A stretch of 64,000 bases of DNA from an uncultured Flavobacteriales bacterium (GCA_937872175.1 CALMPI010000036.1:1-64000); one strand, 5' to 3'. Numbered from the stretch's first letter, positions 17,949 to 30,513 are shown. Translations and numbers: made by a program. The notes: generated from the letters alone by a model not told the origin.

Positions 17949-18913
17949 AGGATGGCCTCCACGATGCGGTCCGCCGTGATGCCCTCGGCCTCCGCCTTGT
18001 AGTTGCGCACCATGCGGTGCCGCAGGATCGGCTTCGCCACCGCCTTCACATCGTCGATGTCCGGAGAGAACCGACCGTGCACCAGGGCGTGGCACTTCGC
18101 ACCGACCACCAGGAACTGGGACGCCCGGGGCCCGGCCCCCCAGCCCAGGTTGTCCTTCACGATCGCCGGAGCTCCGTCCAGGTTGGGGCGGGTGCGGGTG
18201 GCCAGTTTCACCGCGTACTCCACCACATTGTCGGGCACGGGAAGCCGGCGCACCAGGCCCTGATAGAACTGGATCTCCTCGGCGGTGAGCACGGGTGCCA
18301 CCTCGGGTTGAATGTCGCTGGTGGTGGCCTTCACCACGGCGAGCTCGTCCGCGTAGCTCGGATAATCCACCCAGATGTTGAACATGAACCGGTCCAGCTG
18401 GGCTTCAGGCAGCGGATAGGTACCTTCCTGTTCGATGGGGTTCTGTGTGGCCAGCACGAAGAAGGGCTCCGGCAGCTTGTAGGTGTGCCCTCCGGCGGTG
18501 ACGGCCTTTTCCTGCATGGCTTCCAGCAGGGCCGCCTGGGTCTTGGGAGGCGTGCGGTTGATCTCGTCGGCCAGAATGATGTTGGCGAACAAGGGTCCCT
18601 TGACGAAGCGGAACCGGCGCTCCTCATCCAGGATCTCGCTGCCCACGATGTCGCTGGGCATCAGGTCGGGTGTGAACTGGATGCGGTTGAAGCTGAGGCC
18701 CAGCGCCCGCGCCACGGTGTTCACCAGCAGTGTCTTCGCCAGGCCTGGAACGCCCACCAACAGGCAGTGTCCGCGGCTGAAGACGGCGATCAGCACATCG
18801 TCGACCACGGCATCCTGACCGATGATGACCTGTCCGACCTGGGACTTCAGTCGGCGGTAGAGGTCGCCGAACCGTTCAACAGCCTGGACGTCATTGGCGG
18901 GGAGGGTGCTCAT
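17945..18913 (-). CDS. MoxR-family AAA+ ATPase
   Basis: 322 residues. Walker A is 'GVPGLAKT' (54-61), Walker B/sensor region is 'ILADEINRTPPKTQAALL', then 'EAMQEKAVT' and 'ATQNPIEQEGTYPLPEAQLDRF', all diagnostic of MoxR/AAA_3. The family acts as a chaperone-like ATPase, usually alongside VWA-domain proteins, in stress or envelope processes. No VWA gene is present here: the next gene, coupled by GTGA, is an ICMT-like methyltransferase. The start lies 7 nt downstream of a TATTTTCG box. Confidence 0.93.
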   Translation of the reverse strand: MSTLPANDVQAVERFGDLYRRLKSQVGQVIIGQDAVVDDVLIAVFSRGHCLLVGVPGLAKTLLVNTVARALGLSFNRIQFTPDLMPSDIVGSEILDEERRFRFVKGPLFANIILADEINRTPPKTQAALLEAMQEKAVTAGGHTYKLPEPFFVLATQNPIEQEGTYPLPEAQLDRFMFNIWVDYPSYADELAVVKATTSDIQPEVAPVLTAEEIQFYQGLVRRLPVPDNVVEYAVKLATRTRPNLDGAPAIVKDNLGWGAGPRASQFLVVGAKCHALVHGRFSPDIDDVKAVAKPILRHRMVRNYKAEAEGITADRIVEAIL

Positions 18914-18920
18914 GGGGGGC

Positions 18921-18928
18921 CGAAAATA
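18921..18928 (-). promoter_or_regulatory. -7 box (TATTTTCG)
   Basis: Ends 7 nt before the moxR-like ATG at 18913; a separate promoter from the upstream parvulin operon. Confidence 0.5.
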
Positions 18929-18943
18929 CCGTGATCCGCAGGG

Positions 18944-20308
18944 TCATTCGCCTGCGGCGATGTTCCAATCGCGCAGGAAGGGACAGCCGGCGTGCGCGGG
19001 ATCCACGCGGATGTAGGTGTCGACCAGCTTCAGACGCACCCAATCATCCACCGCCTTGGTGCGCAGCCGGCCCTCCGCGGCCTGGAGCAGGAGCTGGTAA
19101 TCGTCCTTGAGGTTGGCCCGGTGGGGCTCGGTGCGGCGCAACAGCTTGATGATCCGGAAGCTGCGCGTGCCGTCCTCCGAAGTGATCACCGCCGGTTCGC
19201 TCACCTCCTGCACGGCCAGTTTGTCCACCACGAAGAAGGTCTGCTGGTCCAGTTCGCCGATCGACCAGCGCGCGCTGTTGCTGTTGGGCTCGATGACGAT
19301 GCCTCCGGAGGAGCGGGAGTCCTCGTCGTCGCTATGCTCGGCGGCAGCGTTGCTGAAGTCGAGCGTGCCCGCGCGGATCAGCGTGGCCAGGCTGTCCAGG
19401 TACCGGCGCGCCACAAGCAGGTCGTCGTTGCCCACCTGCGGCTTCAGCAGGATGTGCCTGGCGTTGTATTGCTCGCCCCTCCGCTCGATGAGCTGCATGA
19501 AGTGGTAGCCGTAGCTGGTCTTGAACACCTGGCTCACCTCGCCCTCCTTGAGGCTCATGGCCACCGCATCGAACTCGGGCACCATGGCGCCCAGGGGCAC
19601 CAAACCAAGCTCGCCGCAGTTCTGGGCGGACCCGGGATCCTCGCTGTACAGGATGGCCAGCGTGCAGAAGTCCTTCTCCCCTTTCACCACATTGTCCCGG
19701 AAGCCCTCGATGCGCCGGCGCACCCTGCTGTCCTCCTCGTCGCTCACCCGCGGGGTGCGCACGATCTGGGCGAACTCCACCTGGGCGTTGATGTAGGGCA
19801 GGCTGTCCTCGGGGATCTCCTTGAAGAAGCGCTCCACATCGCGGGGAGATACCCTGATCTCGCCGGAGACCTGGCCCTCCATGCGCTGAACGAGCAATTG
19901 CTGCTGCACCTGGTCGTGGAAGTCGTCCTTGATCTCGGCGATGGACTTGCCATAGAACTCCTCCAGCTTCTCCTGCGAACCCAGCTGCATGATGAAGTAC
20001 CGGATCCGGCGGTCGAGCTCGGCCTGCACCTGACCTTCATCCACCATCACACTGTCCAGCATCGCCTGGTCCAGGAGCATGCGCTCGTAGAGCAGCCCGC
20101 GAAGTTCCTCGCAGGTGGCAGCGAAGGTGACGGGCACGCCGTTCTGCCGCAGCTGCTCCTGGCGCCCCTGCAGGTCGCTGAGCAGCACCACCTCCCGGCC
20201 CACCACGCCCACGATGCCATCGACCACTTCGGGTACTGGCTGCGCCCAAAGCGGGCCCGCCATCGCAACGGCGACGCAAAAGGTGAGGATGCGGCTAGTG
20301 CTCGGCAT
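18944..20308 (-). CDS. SurA-like periplasmic peptidyl-prolyl isomerase
   Basis: 454 residues. The ATG at 20308 gives the signal peptide 'MPSTSRILTFCVAVAMAGPLWAQ' and overlaps the end of the upstream gene by 14 bp. The N-terminal region ('VVDGIVGVVGREVVLLSDL') is the SurA chaperone domain. Two parvulin domains follow: the first ~175-275 ('AQIVRTPRVSDEE...GELGLVPLGAMVPEFDAVA...YGYHFMQLIERR'), the second ~280-390 ('NARHILLKP', then a more diverged half). SurA helps outer-membrane beta-barrels fold. It is third in a three-gene operon of folding factors; in Bacteroidota such operons probably also serve the T9SS barrel (inference). Confidence 0.9.
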   Translation of the reverse strand: MPSTSRILTFCVAVAMAGPLWAQPVPEVVDGIVGVVGREVVLLSDLQGRQEQLRQNGVPVTFAATCEELRGLLYERMLLDQAMLDSVMVDEGQVQAELDRRIRYFIMQLGSQEKLEEFYGKSIAEIKDDFHDQVQQQLLVQRMEGQVSGEIRVSPRDVERFFKEIPEDSLPYINAQVEFAQIVRTPRVSDEEDSRVRRRIEGFRDNVVKGEKDFCTLAILYSEDPGSAQNCGELGLVPLGAMVPEFDAVAMSLKEGEVSQVFKTSYGYHFMQLIERRGEQYNARHILLKPQVGNDDLLVARRYLDSLATLIRAGTLDFSNAAAEHSDDEDSRSSGGIVIEPNSNSARWSIGELDQQTFFVVDKLAVQEVSEPAVITSEDGTRSFRIIKLLRRTEPHRANLKDDYQLLLQAAEGRLRTKAVDDWVRLKLVDTYIRVDPAHAGCPFLRDWNIAAGE

Positions 20309-21158
20309 GGATGTCCCCGTTGGCCAGGGCCTGGCGGTAAAGATCGTCACGCATGTCGGCGATCAGCTTCACCTTGCGCTGATTCAGGACGATGGTGCGG
20401 ATGTCCTCGGCCACCAGGGCGAGCGGCGGCTCGTCCCCGGCGGGCCGATGCTCCAGCACCTCCACGAAGTAGGTGTCCGCGCTGTCCGCAAGCACCAGGC
20501 GCTCGTTGCTGCGCAACCGGGCCCATACCTCGCCCGTGGCCGGCGGCACCTGGGCGGCGAACTGGCCCAGGGTGGACCATGACGGACCGGGATCGTTGAT
20601 GGAGACCCCCTTCAACGCAAGCCACACTTCCAGTTCGTGCAGGTCCTCGGGCCGTCCGCCGGTGAACCATCGCTGCACCTTCCGCAACTCCCGATCGTCC
20701 ACCTGGTGCACCTTGAACCAGCGCGCGCGAAGGATGTCCTCCCGCAGGGCGAAATCCTTCCGGTTGCTCTCGTAGTGCTGCTGAAGCTGCGCATCGGTGA
20801 CGACCGTGTCCAGCTTCTGCTCCACCAAGGCCTGTTCGTAGGCGTAGATGATGAGGGAGTTGCGGTAGTCCCGGATCCTGGCCTCCACGTCCATGCGGAC
20901 CTCCGGCAGGTTGCGTTCAGCGCTGGCCAGCAGCACCTGCTCGCGGAGCCAATTGTCGACAAAACTGCGGGCGAGGGTGGCGCTGTCCTGTGGCGCGGCG
21001 TCCACCGGGACCACCTGTCGCAGATCGCTCCAATACAGCGTGTTGCCGTAGGCCCGGGCCACGGGCGGATCGGCCCCGTCATGCTCAGCGGCGCACCCGG
21101 CGGCCAGTGCACAGCCGGTCAGCACAACGAACATGACGTGACGGGGACCGCGGGGCAA
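20295..21158 (-). CDS. SurA-N-like lipoprotein without parvulin domain
   Basis: 287 residues if translation begins at the TTG at 21156-21158, 3 nt after the previous stop; an ATG eight codons later is the alternative. The TTG start puts three basic residues before the core and the lipobox-like 'LAAGC', so it is probably an acylated lipoprotein. The helical body ('SFVDNWLREQVLLASAE', 'YEQALVEQKLDTVVTDAQLQ', 'HYESNRKDFALREDILRARW') resembles SurA/PrsA-type chaperone regions, but no clear parvulin active domain can be recognised. The middle position between two parvulin genes suggests a folding-factor partner. Confidence 0.75.
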   Translation of the reverse strand: MPRGPRHVMFVVLTGCALAAGCAAEHDGADPPVARAYGNTLYWSDLRQVVPVDAAPQDSATLARSFVDNWLREQVLLASAERNLPEVRMDVEARIRDYRNSLIIYAYEQALVEQKLDTVVTDAQLQQHYESNRKDFALREDILRARWFKVHQVDDRELRKVQRWFTGGRPEDLHELEVWLALKGVSINDPGPSWSTLGQFAAQVPPATGEVWARLRSNERLVLADSADTYFVEVLEHRPAGDEPPLALVAEDIRTIVLNQRKVKLIADMRDDLYRQALANGDIHAEH

Positions 21159-21161
21159 ACG

Positions 21162-23324
21162 TCAGCGGATGGAGTAGAGCACGTCCTTGTTGACACGGAC
21201 CTCGTACTTGCCGCGCAGCTCCTTGATCCAGTCCTTCTCGAGCTGGTCCTGGTAAGCCGCGGTGATCAGGCCGCGGGCCTCGTCCAGGGTCTTGGGCGTG
21301 GCCGGGATCACCTCCTGCAGGTCCACCATCACCACGCGTCCGTCGACGTTGAAGTTGTCCGACAGGCCGACGTTGACGATGCCTTTCAGATAGGGTTTCT
21401 CCTCAGCGGTCCAGGTGCCGTTGACATGCTCCAGGTCGAGGGCGGAGGTCCTGGTGAGCTCGGTCTGCAGCTCCGCGCCACGCTTTCCCTTCTTGTAGAG
21501 GGCCCGGGCCTTCTTGGCCACATCAGGGTTCGCGCAGGTGTAAATGTCACCGCGGTAGCGGGTGTCCCACATGAAGTCCCGCTCATGGGCCTTGTGGAAG
21601 GCCTGCAGACCGCTGCTGTCCTTCACGGCCTTGCTCCACACCTTCTGATCGGTGAGCTCGAAGAGGAGAATGCCATCACGGTACTCCTTCATCAGCAGGC
21701 GGAACTCAGGATACTTCTCCTCCAACCGGCCGTCCTCGTATTCCATCAGCTTGTCGTCCACGAACTGCTGGAAGTGCTCATCGACGTAAGCTGAGAAGGA
21801 GCGGCCGGGTTCGCGCCGCTGCTTGTCCCGCAGGTGGTCGAGCAGATCGGCCTGTGTGTAGCTGCGGCCCTCGATGGTGAACACCGGCTTGGTGAGCTTG
21901 GCGGCCTTGGCGGCATCGGGGGTCCAGCCTTCATGCACGTCGCGCACCACCACGGTGTCCATCGGGGTCTGCACCAGGTCGTCGTGTTTCCGGCTGCGGA
22001 CGTTCACCAGTTTCCCCTCCTTGATGGTCCCGTTGATCTCCCGCTTGTACCGGCCGTCCTTTCGCACGATGGGACCTTCAACGACATCCTTCCGGCTGAG
22101 CGTGTCGAGCACTTGGGCGCCTTTGCGAAAGATGGTGCTGTCCAGCAGGGGCAGTACGGCCTTCACAGCCTTGGGATCGGGCTTGTAGCCATAGGTGGTG
22201 CGCAGCTTGTCGAGGAAGGCACGGCGCGTGATGTCGGCACGGCTGTCCCGGCTGATGCGGCTCTTGAGGTCGGCCTTGGCCTGATCGAAGGCTGGTGGTG
22301 GCATGGCGTCCAGGCGCTTCACGATGTGCCAGCCGTAGCGGGTCTTGAACGGTGCGCTGATCTCCTCATCGGCCTTGAGGCCGAAGGCGACATCCTCGAA
22401 CTCCTCGATCATTTTGCCCGTGCCGAACATGGGCAGCTCGCCCCCCTTCGTGCTGGAGCTTTCGTCCTCGCTGTATTTCAAGGCCGCGTCGGCGAAGGTG
22501 AGGCTGCCTGCGGTCAGTTGCTGATGGATCTCGCGGATGCGCCGCTCGGTGTCGGCCTGCCGCTCGGGCGTATCCTGGTCGGAGGCGCGCAGCATGATGT
22601 GCGCCACCTTCACCTGGCCGCGGGCCGGACGCGAGTCGGTGACCTTGATGATGTGGTAGCCGAAGCGGGTCCGCACCGGCTGGCTCAACTGGCCCACCGG
22701 CGTATTGTACACGGCGCTCTCGAAGGGATAGACCATCTGCAGCGCGCTGAACCAGCCCAGATCGCCGCCGTTCTTCTGAGCGCTGGGATCATCGCTCCCG
22801 CCCTTGCCCTTGGCCACCGTGGCGAAGTCCTCACCCTTGGCCACGCGCTCGCGGAGGGCCATGATCCGCTTCCAGGCTGCGGCGGTATCCTCTGGCGCGG
22901 CGTCCTCGCCCACCTGCACCAGGATGTGGCTGGCACGCATCTCGGTCCGCGACCGGTCGAAAGCCTCCTTGATCAGCTGGTCGTTCAGCTCGCGGTCGAT
23001 CAGGTAGGGGCGGGCCAGCTGCTTGCGGTAGCCGTCCAGCTCGGTGCGGAACTTGGACACCGTGTCCATGCCCAGCACCTCGGCCTCGCGCACCTTCAAT
23101 TTGTAATTGATGAACAGATCGAGGTACTCATCCAACGCCTGCTGGGTGACGGCCGCGTCCTTGTTGTTCTTCTTGTAGATGGCCTCGAACTCACTTCGGC
23201 TGACCGGTTTGCCGTCCACGGTCATCACCGCCGGATCGGCGGCGCCGTCCTGGGCGTCCATATGACCGGCGAAGAAGAGGCCGGCGAGCAGAACGAACTT
23301 CCTCATTTCCATTGCAGTAGGCAT
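21162..23324 (-). CDS. Periplasmic peptidyl-prolyl isomerase with two parvulin domains
   Basis: 720 residues, with in-frame ATGs at codons 1, 5 and 7; codon 7 gives the neatest signal peptide ('MRKFVLLAGLFFAGHMDAQ'). A SurA-type helical N-domain (~30-120) is followed by two parvulin (PpiC) domains, at ~122-228 ('ASHILVQVGE', 'GGDLGWFSALQMVYPFE', 'RFGYHIIKVTD') and ~232-340 ('VAHIMLRASDQ', 'GGELPMFGTGKMIEEFE', 'RYGWHIVKRLD'). A long C-terminal helical region (~345-720) has no recognisable domain. It is first in an operon with the lipoprotein and the second SurA-like gene, behind a consensus box at 23341. Confidence 0.92.
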   Translation of the reverse strand: MPTAMEMRKFVLLAGLFFAGHMDAQDGAADPAVMTVDGKPVSRSEFEAIYKKNNKDAAVTQQALDEYLDLFINYKLKVREAEVLGMDTVSKFRTELDGYRKQLARPYLIDRELNDQLIKEAFDRSRTEMRASHILVQVGEDAAPEDTAAAWKRIMALRERVAKGEDFATVAKGKGGSDDPSAQKNGGDLGWFSALQMVYPFESAVYNTPVGQLSQPVRTRFGYHIIKVTDSRPARGQVKVAHIMLRASDQDTPERQADTERRIREIHQQLTAGSLTFADAALKYSEDESSSTKGGELPMFGTGKMIEEFEDVAFGLKADEEISAPFKTRYGWHIVKRLDAMPPPAFDQAKADLKSRISRDSRADITRRAFLDKLRTTYGYKPDPKAVKAVLPLLDSTIFRKGAQVLDTLSRKDVVEGPIVRKDGRYKREINGTIKEGKLVNVRSRKHDDLVQTPMDTVVVRDVHEGWTPDAAKAAKLTKPVFTIEGRSYTQADLLDHLRDKQRREPGRSFSAYVDEHFQQFVDDKLMEYEDGRLEEKYPEFRLLMKEYRDGILLFELTDQKVWSKAVKDSSGLQAFHKAHERDFMWDTRYRGDIYTCANPDVAKKARALYKKGKRGAELQTELTRTSALDLEHVNGTWTAEEKPYLKGIVNVGLSDNFNVDGRVVMVDLQEVIPATPKTLDEARGLITAAYQDQLEKDWIKELRGKYEVRVNKDVLYSIR

Positions 23325-23340
23325 CTCGGTTGAAGGGTCG

Positions 23341-23348
23341 CAAATGTA
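23341..23348 (-). promoter_or_regulatory. -7 box (TACATTTG)
   Basis: Consensus TAnnTTTG, 16 bp before the ATG at 23324; would drive the three-gene folding-factor operon. Confidence 0.55.
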
Positions 23349-23398
23349 ACCGGTTCACCGGAGCTGAGGCCTTCCGCCGTGTGCAAAAAGATCTGAAC

Positions 23399-23413
23399 GG
23401 GGCGGTGCGCCCC
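23399..23413 (-). terminator. Hairpin after the 159-residue secreted protein gene
   Basis: GGGGCG-GTG-CGCCCC, 4 bp past the stop codon, with a run of five T about 11 nt further on. Confidence 0.6.
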
Positions 23414-23417
23414 TGCC

Positions 23418-23897
23418 TTAGCGCCGATGGGACGCATGACCGATGGCCCCGGCATGGTAGCGCACCTTCATGAGGCCGGTGCCCTTCAGGAAACTGATGC
23501 TGCCCACCGCACCGGGCTCCGCGGCCATCGGCCTATCGGCATCGCGCTCCAGGACCACCTCGAAGCGTACATCCTTGTTCGCCCGGCGGGCCCTGGCACT
23601 GCCGTCCGCGTTGCGGGTGTCCACCGCGATGCGCTTCCACTGGTGGCCTGGCTTGCCGAAGAACAGCTCGGCGCGGGCATCCACCGGCAGGCTGAAGGCA
23701 AAGCGGCCGTCCGGTGCGAGCAGCGCGTACACGCAGGTCTCCCCTTCCACCTCCACGGAAAGCACGGCGTCCTGCTGATCGGCCTCGGTCGAACTGAGCC
23801 AGCCGATGATCATCACATGGTCCAGGGCATGCGCCGCGAACGGCGAGGTGAGCAGTGCGGTGGCACACAGGAGGCGGAGGGACTTCGGGAGACGCAT
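23418..23897 (-). CDS. Small secreted protein of unknown function
   Basis: 159 residues; signal peptide 'MRLPKSLRLLCATALLTSPFAAHA'. The mature part looks like a single beta-sandwich ('AVLSVEVEGETCVYALLAPD', 'GRFAFSLPVDARAELFFGKP') with a basic tail. No family is recognised with certainty. The 'G...FSLPV....AEL.F.K.G' pattern is like carboxypeptidase-regulatory or Ig-like folds found in Bacteroidota. It stands alone, with a hairpin terminator behind it. Confidence 0.7.
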   Translation of the reverse strand: MRLPKSLRLLCATALLTSPFAAHALDHVMIIGWLSSTEADQQDAVLSVEVEGETCVYALLAPDGRFAFSLPVDARAELFFGKPGHQWKRIAVDTRNADGSARARRANKDVRFEVVLERDADRPMAAEPGAVGSISFLKGTGLMKVRYHAGAIGHASHRR

Positions 23898-23977
23898 GAT
23901 CGGCGGGTTGTGGGTCCAAAAGTGGGCCCGTCACCATGGCCGGCCAATACCCACAAAGGGTGTTCCCGTCCTCACCC

Positions 23978-24619
23978 TCACACCCAGCAACGGTCCACGG
24001 CATAGCGCACCAGGCCCGCCGTGCTCCGCACATTGAGCTTGGTCATCAGGTTGCGCCGGTGGGTCTTCACCGTGTCCTCACTGATGAAGAGGGCTGCGGA
24101 GATCTCGGCGTTCGTGCGCTCCAACGCGACCAGCCGGATGATCTCCCGCTCCCGCGCGGTGAGGCCGATGTACTCCCCGTCGGGCCGCTTCTCGGTGAAC
24201 GTGTAGCCCTTGTCCACCGCTTCCCGGGCGGCCGGGCTCAGGTGGCGGCCACCGGCGATCACCGTGCGCACGGCCTCGGGCAGCTCCTCACGCGGGCCGT
24301 TCTTGACCACGTACCCGGATGCACCCTCCAACAACATGCTGTTGATGTACTCGATGCCGTTGAGCAGTGAATGGGCCAGGGCCTTCACCTGCGGGTGCTC
24401 CTTGTGCAGGGCCCGCATGGCGTCGATACCGTCCATCACCGGCAGCGACACATCCAACAGCACCAGGTCCGGCGGTGCCTGCCGCACCCGTTCGAGCATC
24501 GCCTCACCCGTGCCGGCGTAGTCCGAAAGGTCCAGTTCGGGTGTGTCCGCGTAGCGCGCCCTGAGGCCTTCATGGACGAGTTCCAGGGCGTCCACCACCA
24601 GGATCCGCACGGGCAGCAT
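23978..24619 (-). CDS. NarL/LuxR-type response regulator with reduced acidic pocket
   Basis: 213 residues: a receiver domain (1-120) and a LuxR-type helix-turn-helix ('LTAREREIIRLVALERTNAE', 'SEDTVKTHRRNLMTKLNV'). The phosphoacceptor D56 ('LLDVSLP'), S84 and K106 are present. The usual DD pair at the top of the first strand is D10-A11 ('ILVVDALELVHEGL'), so only one of the two Mg-binding acids remains. Phosphorylation could be weak or the protein could act without it. No histidine kinase gene is adjacent, so the partner is elsewhere. No promoter box of the TAnnTTTG kind precedes it. Confidence 0.9.
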   Translation of the reverse strand: MLPVRILVVDALELVHEGLRARYADTPELDLSDYAGTGEAMLERVRQAPPDLVLLDVSLPVMDGIDAMRALHKEHPQVKALAHSLLNGIEYINSMLLEGASGYVVKNGPREELPEAVRTVIAGGRHLSPAAREAVDKGYTFTEKRPDGEYIGLTAREREIIRLVALERTNAEISAALFISEDTVKTHRRNLMTKLNVRSTAGLVRYAVDRCWV

Positions 24620-24639
24620 GGCCCCAAGATCGGCGATCC

Positions 24640-28288
<3,649 letters not shown>

Positions 28289-28299
28289 GTGGAACGGGG

Positions 28300-29310
28300 T
28301 CACTTCTGAAGACGTTGGCCCGGGTCGGGTTGTTGCCAGGGGGCCACCATGGAACGTCCATCGGTGCCGATCCGTGCGGCGGCGGTATGGAACTCCTCCA
28401 CCAGCCCCTGCACGATCCGCGCGGCCGGAAGCACCTCGCGGACGGCCGTGCTCACCTGGCCGATCTCCAGCTCCCCCTGCTCCAGGTCGCCTTCGAACAT
28501 GCCCCGCTTGGCCCGGGCGCGGCCGAGCACCTGCTTCAGTTCCTCCACGCCGGCCCCGCGGGCGTAGGCGGCCTGCACCTCCTGGAAGAAGGCGTTCCGC
28601 ACCAACCGCACCGGAGCCAACTCCTTGAGCGTGAGCATTGTGCCGCCTTCATCCACACGGGTCACCGCCTCCTTGAACGCCGGATGGGCGCTGGATTCGT
28701 CGCTGCACACGAACCGGGTGCCGACCTGTACGCCGTCCGCGCCGAGCACCATGCAGGCCAGCATGGCCCGCCCATCGGCGATGCCTCCGGCGGCGATCAC
28801 AGGCACCCGCACCGCATCGCGCACCATGGGCACCAGCACCAGGGTGGTGGTCTCCTCCCGGCCGTTATGCCCCCCGGCCTCAAAGCCCTCGGCCACCACG
28901 GCGTCCACCCCGGCGTCCTGGGCCTTGCGGGCGAACTTCACGCTGCTGACCACGTGCACCACGGTGCGGCCCGCCTCCTTCAAGCGCGGCGTGAGCAGGG
29001 CGGGATTCCCGGCGGAGGTGAACACGATGGGCACCTCCTCCTCCATCACGATGGCCACGTGCTTCTCCAGGTCCGCGTACAGCAGCGGGATGTTCACCCC
29101 GAACGGCCGGTCCGTGGCGGCCTTGCACTTGCGGATGTGCTCGCGCAGCACCTCGGGGTACATGGACCCTGCGCCGATGAGGCCCAGACCGCCGGCATTG
29201 CTCACAGCGGCTGCAAGTCGCCAGCCCGAGCACCAGATCATGCCGGCCTGCACGATCGGGTAGCGGATGCCGAACAAGCTGCAGAGCGGGTTCGATGGGG
29301 ACTGGTCCAC
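28300..29310 (-). CDS. Nitronate monooxygenase / 2-nitropropane dioxygenase-family flavoprotein
   Basis: 336 residues from a GTG at 29308-29310, where homologues usually begin ('NPLCSLFGIRYPIVQAGM'); a TATCTTCG box 19 bp upstream supports this. FMN-binding TIM barrel: 'VSNAGGLGLIGAGSM', 'GVNIPLL', 'VVAEGFEAGGHNG', 'VPVIAAGGIADGRAM', 'GADGVQVGTRF'. The family includes nitronate monooxygenase and FabK-type enoyl reductases. The 'EAGGH' motif carries the family's catalytic histidine region. The substrate is not determinable, and FabK is not excluded. Confidence 0.88.
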   Translation of the reverse strand: MDQSPSNPLCSLFGIRYPIVQAGMIWCSGWRLAAAVSNAGGLGLIGAGSMYPEVLREHIRKCKAATDRPFGVNIPLLYADLEKHVAIVMEEEVPIVFTSAGNPALLTPRLKEAGRTVVHVVSSVKFARKAQDAGVDAVVAEGFEAGGHNGREETTTLVLVPMVRDAVRVPVIAAGGIADGRAMLACMVLGADGVQVGTRFVCSDESSAHPAFKEAVTRVDEGGTMLTLKELAPVRLVRNAFFQEVQAAYARGAGVEELKQVLGRARAKRGMFEGDLEQGELEIGQVSTAVREVLPAARIVQGLVEEFHTAAARIGTDGRSMVAPWQQPDPGQRLQK

Positions 29311-29329
29311 GGTGGGGCGTGAGGGGCGG

Positions 29330-29337
29330 CGAAGATA
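29330..29337 (-). promoter_or_regulatory. -7 box (TATCTTCG)
   Basis: 19 bp before the GTG at 29310; lies in the divergent spacer with the PorG-like gene. Confidence 0.45.
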
Positions 29338-29419
29338 GCCTACAGGGTATGGTGCGATCGTGGGCAGCTTGTTGATATCCAACACGTTGGGATCACCGTA
29401 GAAGGCCGCGGAACTTTGT

Positions 29420-29427
29420 TATGTTTG
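29420..29427 (+). promoter_or_regulatory. -7 box (TATGTTTG)
   Basis: Consensus TAnnTTTG, 32 bp before the ATG at 29460. No convincing TTG -33 element at the standard distance. Confidence 0.45.
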
Positions 29428-29459
29428 CCGGATGGATCCCCAGCGGATCCGCACCGCGC

Positions 29460-30464
29460 ATGTCGACGATGATGAAACGCTCCCTCCTCGCCCTCTTCGT
29501 GGTGGTCATGGCCGTGCAGGCGAAGGCCCAGTACGCTTGGGATATCGGTGTCCACCTCGGGGGCGCCAACTACCTGGGCGAGATGGGCGGCAAGGAACAG
29601 ACGCGCCGCGACTTCATCTGGGACATGAAGCTGGGGCAGACGCGCTGGAGCATCGGTGTGTTCGGCCGCCGCAAGCTGAACCGCTCCTTCTCCGTCAGCG
29701 CCGGCCTGATGTACCTGCGCCTCCAAGGCGCGGACGCCCTCAGCACCAACCCGCAGCGCGTGGGCCGCAATCTGAACTTCCGGAACGACATGTTCGAGCT
29801 GTATGTGCGGCCGGAGTTCACCATCTTCCAGGACAACGACATCGGCGGCAAGGGCCGCTATCGCACGGACTTCCGCCTCTTCCTGTACGCCGGTGCCGCG
29901 CTCTTCTACAGCAGCCCACGGGGACAGATCAACCGGGAGGGGGCTTTCTATGCCTTGCGCCCGTTGCAGACCGAGGGCGTGTCCTACTCCCCGTTCGGCT
30001 TCGCCATCCCCGCCGGCCTGGGCATGCACATCACCAAGAAGCGCCGCCATCGCTACGGCTTCGACTTCGGCTGGCGCACGACCTTCACGGATTACCTGGA
30101 TGACGTGAGCACGGAATACGTGAACATCCCCGCGAACGGCGATCCTTTGGCCACGCAGTTGTACGACCAGCGGCCTTATCTGGACGATGTGGACCTGGTG
30201 ACCTCCGGCACCCAGGTTCAAACGGCAAGCGGCGAGGTGGTTACAGTGCCTGACGCGATCCAGTACGGATGGGTGCCTGACACTGACGGCGCGAGCAAGA
30301 AGGAGAACAACAAGCGCGGCGACCCCACGCACAACGACAGCTACCTAACGATGACGCTGACCTACAGCTACGTGCTGAAGGGGCAGTCCAACTTCTACCG
30401 CCAGCGCTACAGCTGGATCCGCGGCAAGAAGCGCATCGGCCGCAAGAGCCGGGCGAAGTTCTGA
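29460..30464 (+). CDS. PorG-like (DUF6089) outer-membrane protein
   Basis: 334 residues from the first ATG after the promoter box, with ATGs also three and four codons later. The signal peptide is 'MSTMMKRSLLALFVVVMAVQAKAQ'. The mature protein is a beta-barrel: alternating strands such as 'WDIGVHLGGANYLGEMGGKE', 'FSVSAGLMYLRLQGAD', 'FELYVRPEFTIF' and 'LFLYAGAALFYSSP', ending in aromatic/basic residues. 'GVHLGGANYLG' and the general layout resemble the DUF6089/PorG family, a T9SS component of the outer membrane. It stands alone before a strong palindromic terminator. The PorG identity is probable rather than certain. Confidence 0.65.
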   Translation: MSTMMKRSLLALFVVVMAVQAKAQYAWDIGVHLGGANYLGEMGGKEQTRRDFIWDMKLGQTRWSIGVFGRRKLNRSFSVSAGLMYLRLQGADALSTNPQRVGRNLNFRNDMFELYVRPEFTIFQDNDIGGKGRYRTDFRLFLYAGAALFYSSPRGQINREGAFYALRPLQTEGVSYSPFGFAIPAGLGMHITKKRRHRYGFDFGWRTTFTDYLDDVSTEYVNIPANGDPLATQLYDQRPYLDDVDLVTSGTQVQTASGEVVTVPDAIQYGWVPDTDGASKKENNKRGDPTHNDSYLTMTLTYSYVLKGQSNFYRQRYSWIRGKKRIGRKSRAKF

Positions 30465-30482
30465 GCGGAGTGTGCACACCTT

Positions 30483-30508
30483 GGAACGGGGACCGCGGTC
30501 CCCGTTCC
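30483..30508. terminator. Perfect 26-bp palindrome between convergent genes
   Basis: GGAACGGGGACCG followed by its exact reverse complement, no spacer. It sits between the stops of the PorG-like gene and asnB and can terminate both ways. Confidence 0.75.
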
Positions 30509-30513
30509 GCGTT

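Noticed and set aside
30483..30508. Considered as a recombination or attachment site because it is a perfect palindrome
   Set aside because: It lies between two convergent stop codons, with no integrase or duplicated flanks nearby. A terminator explains it.
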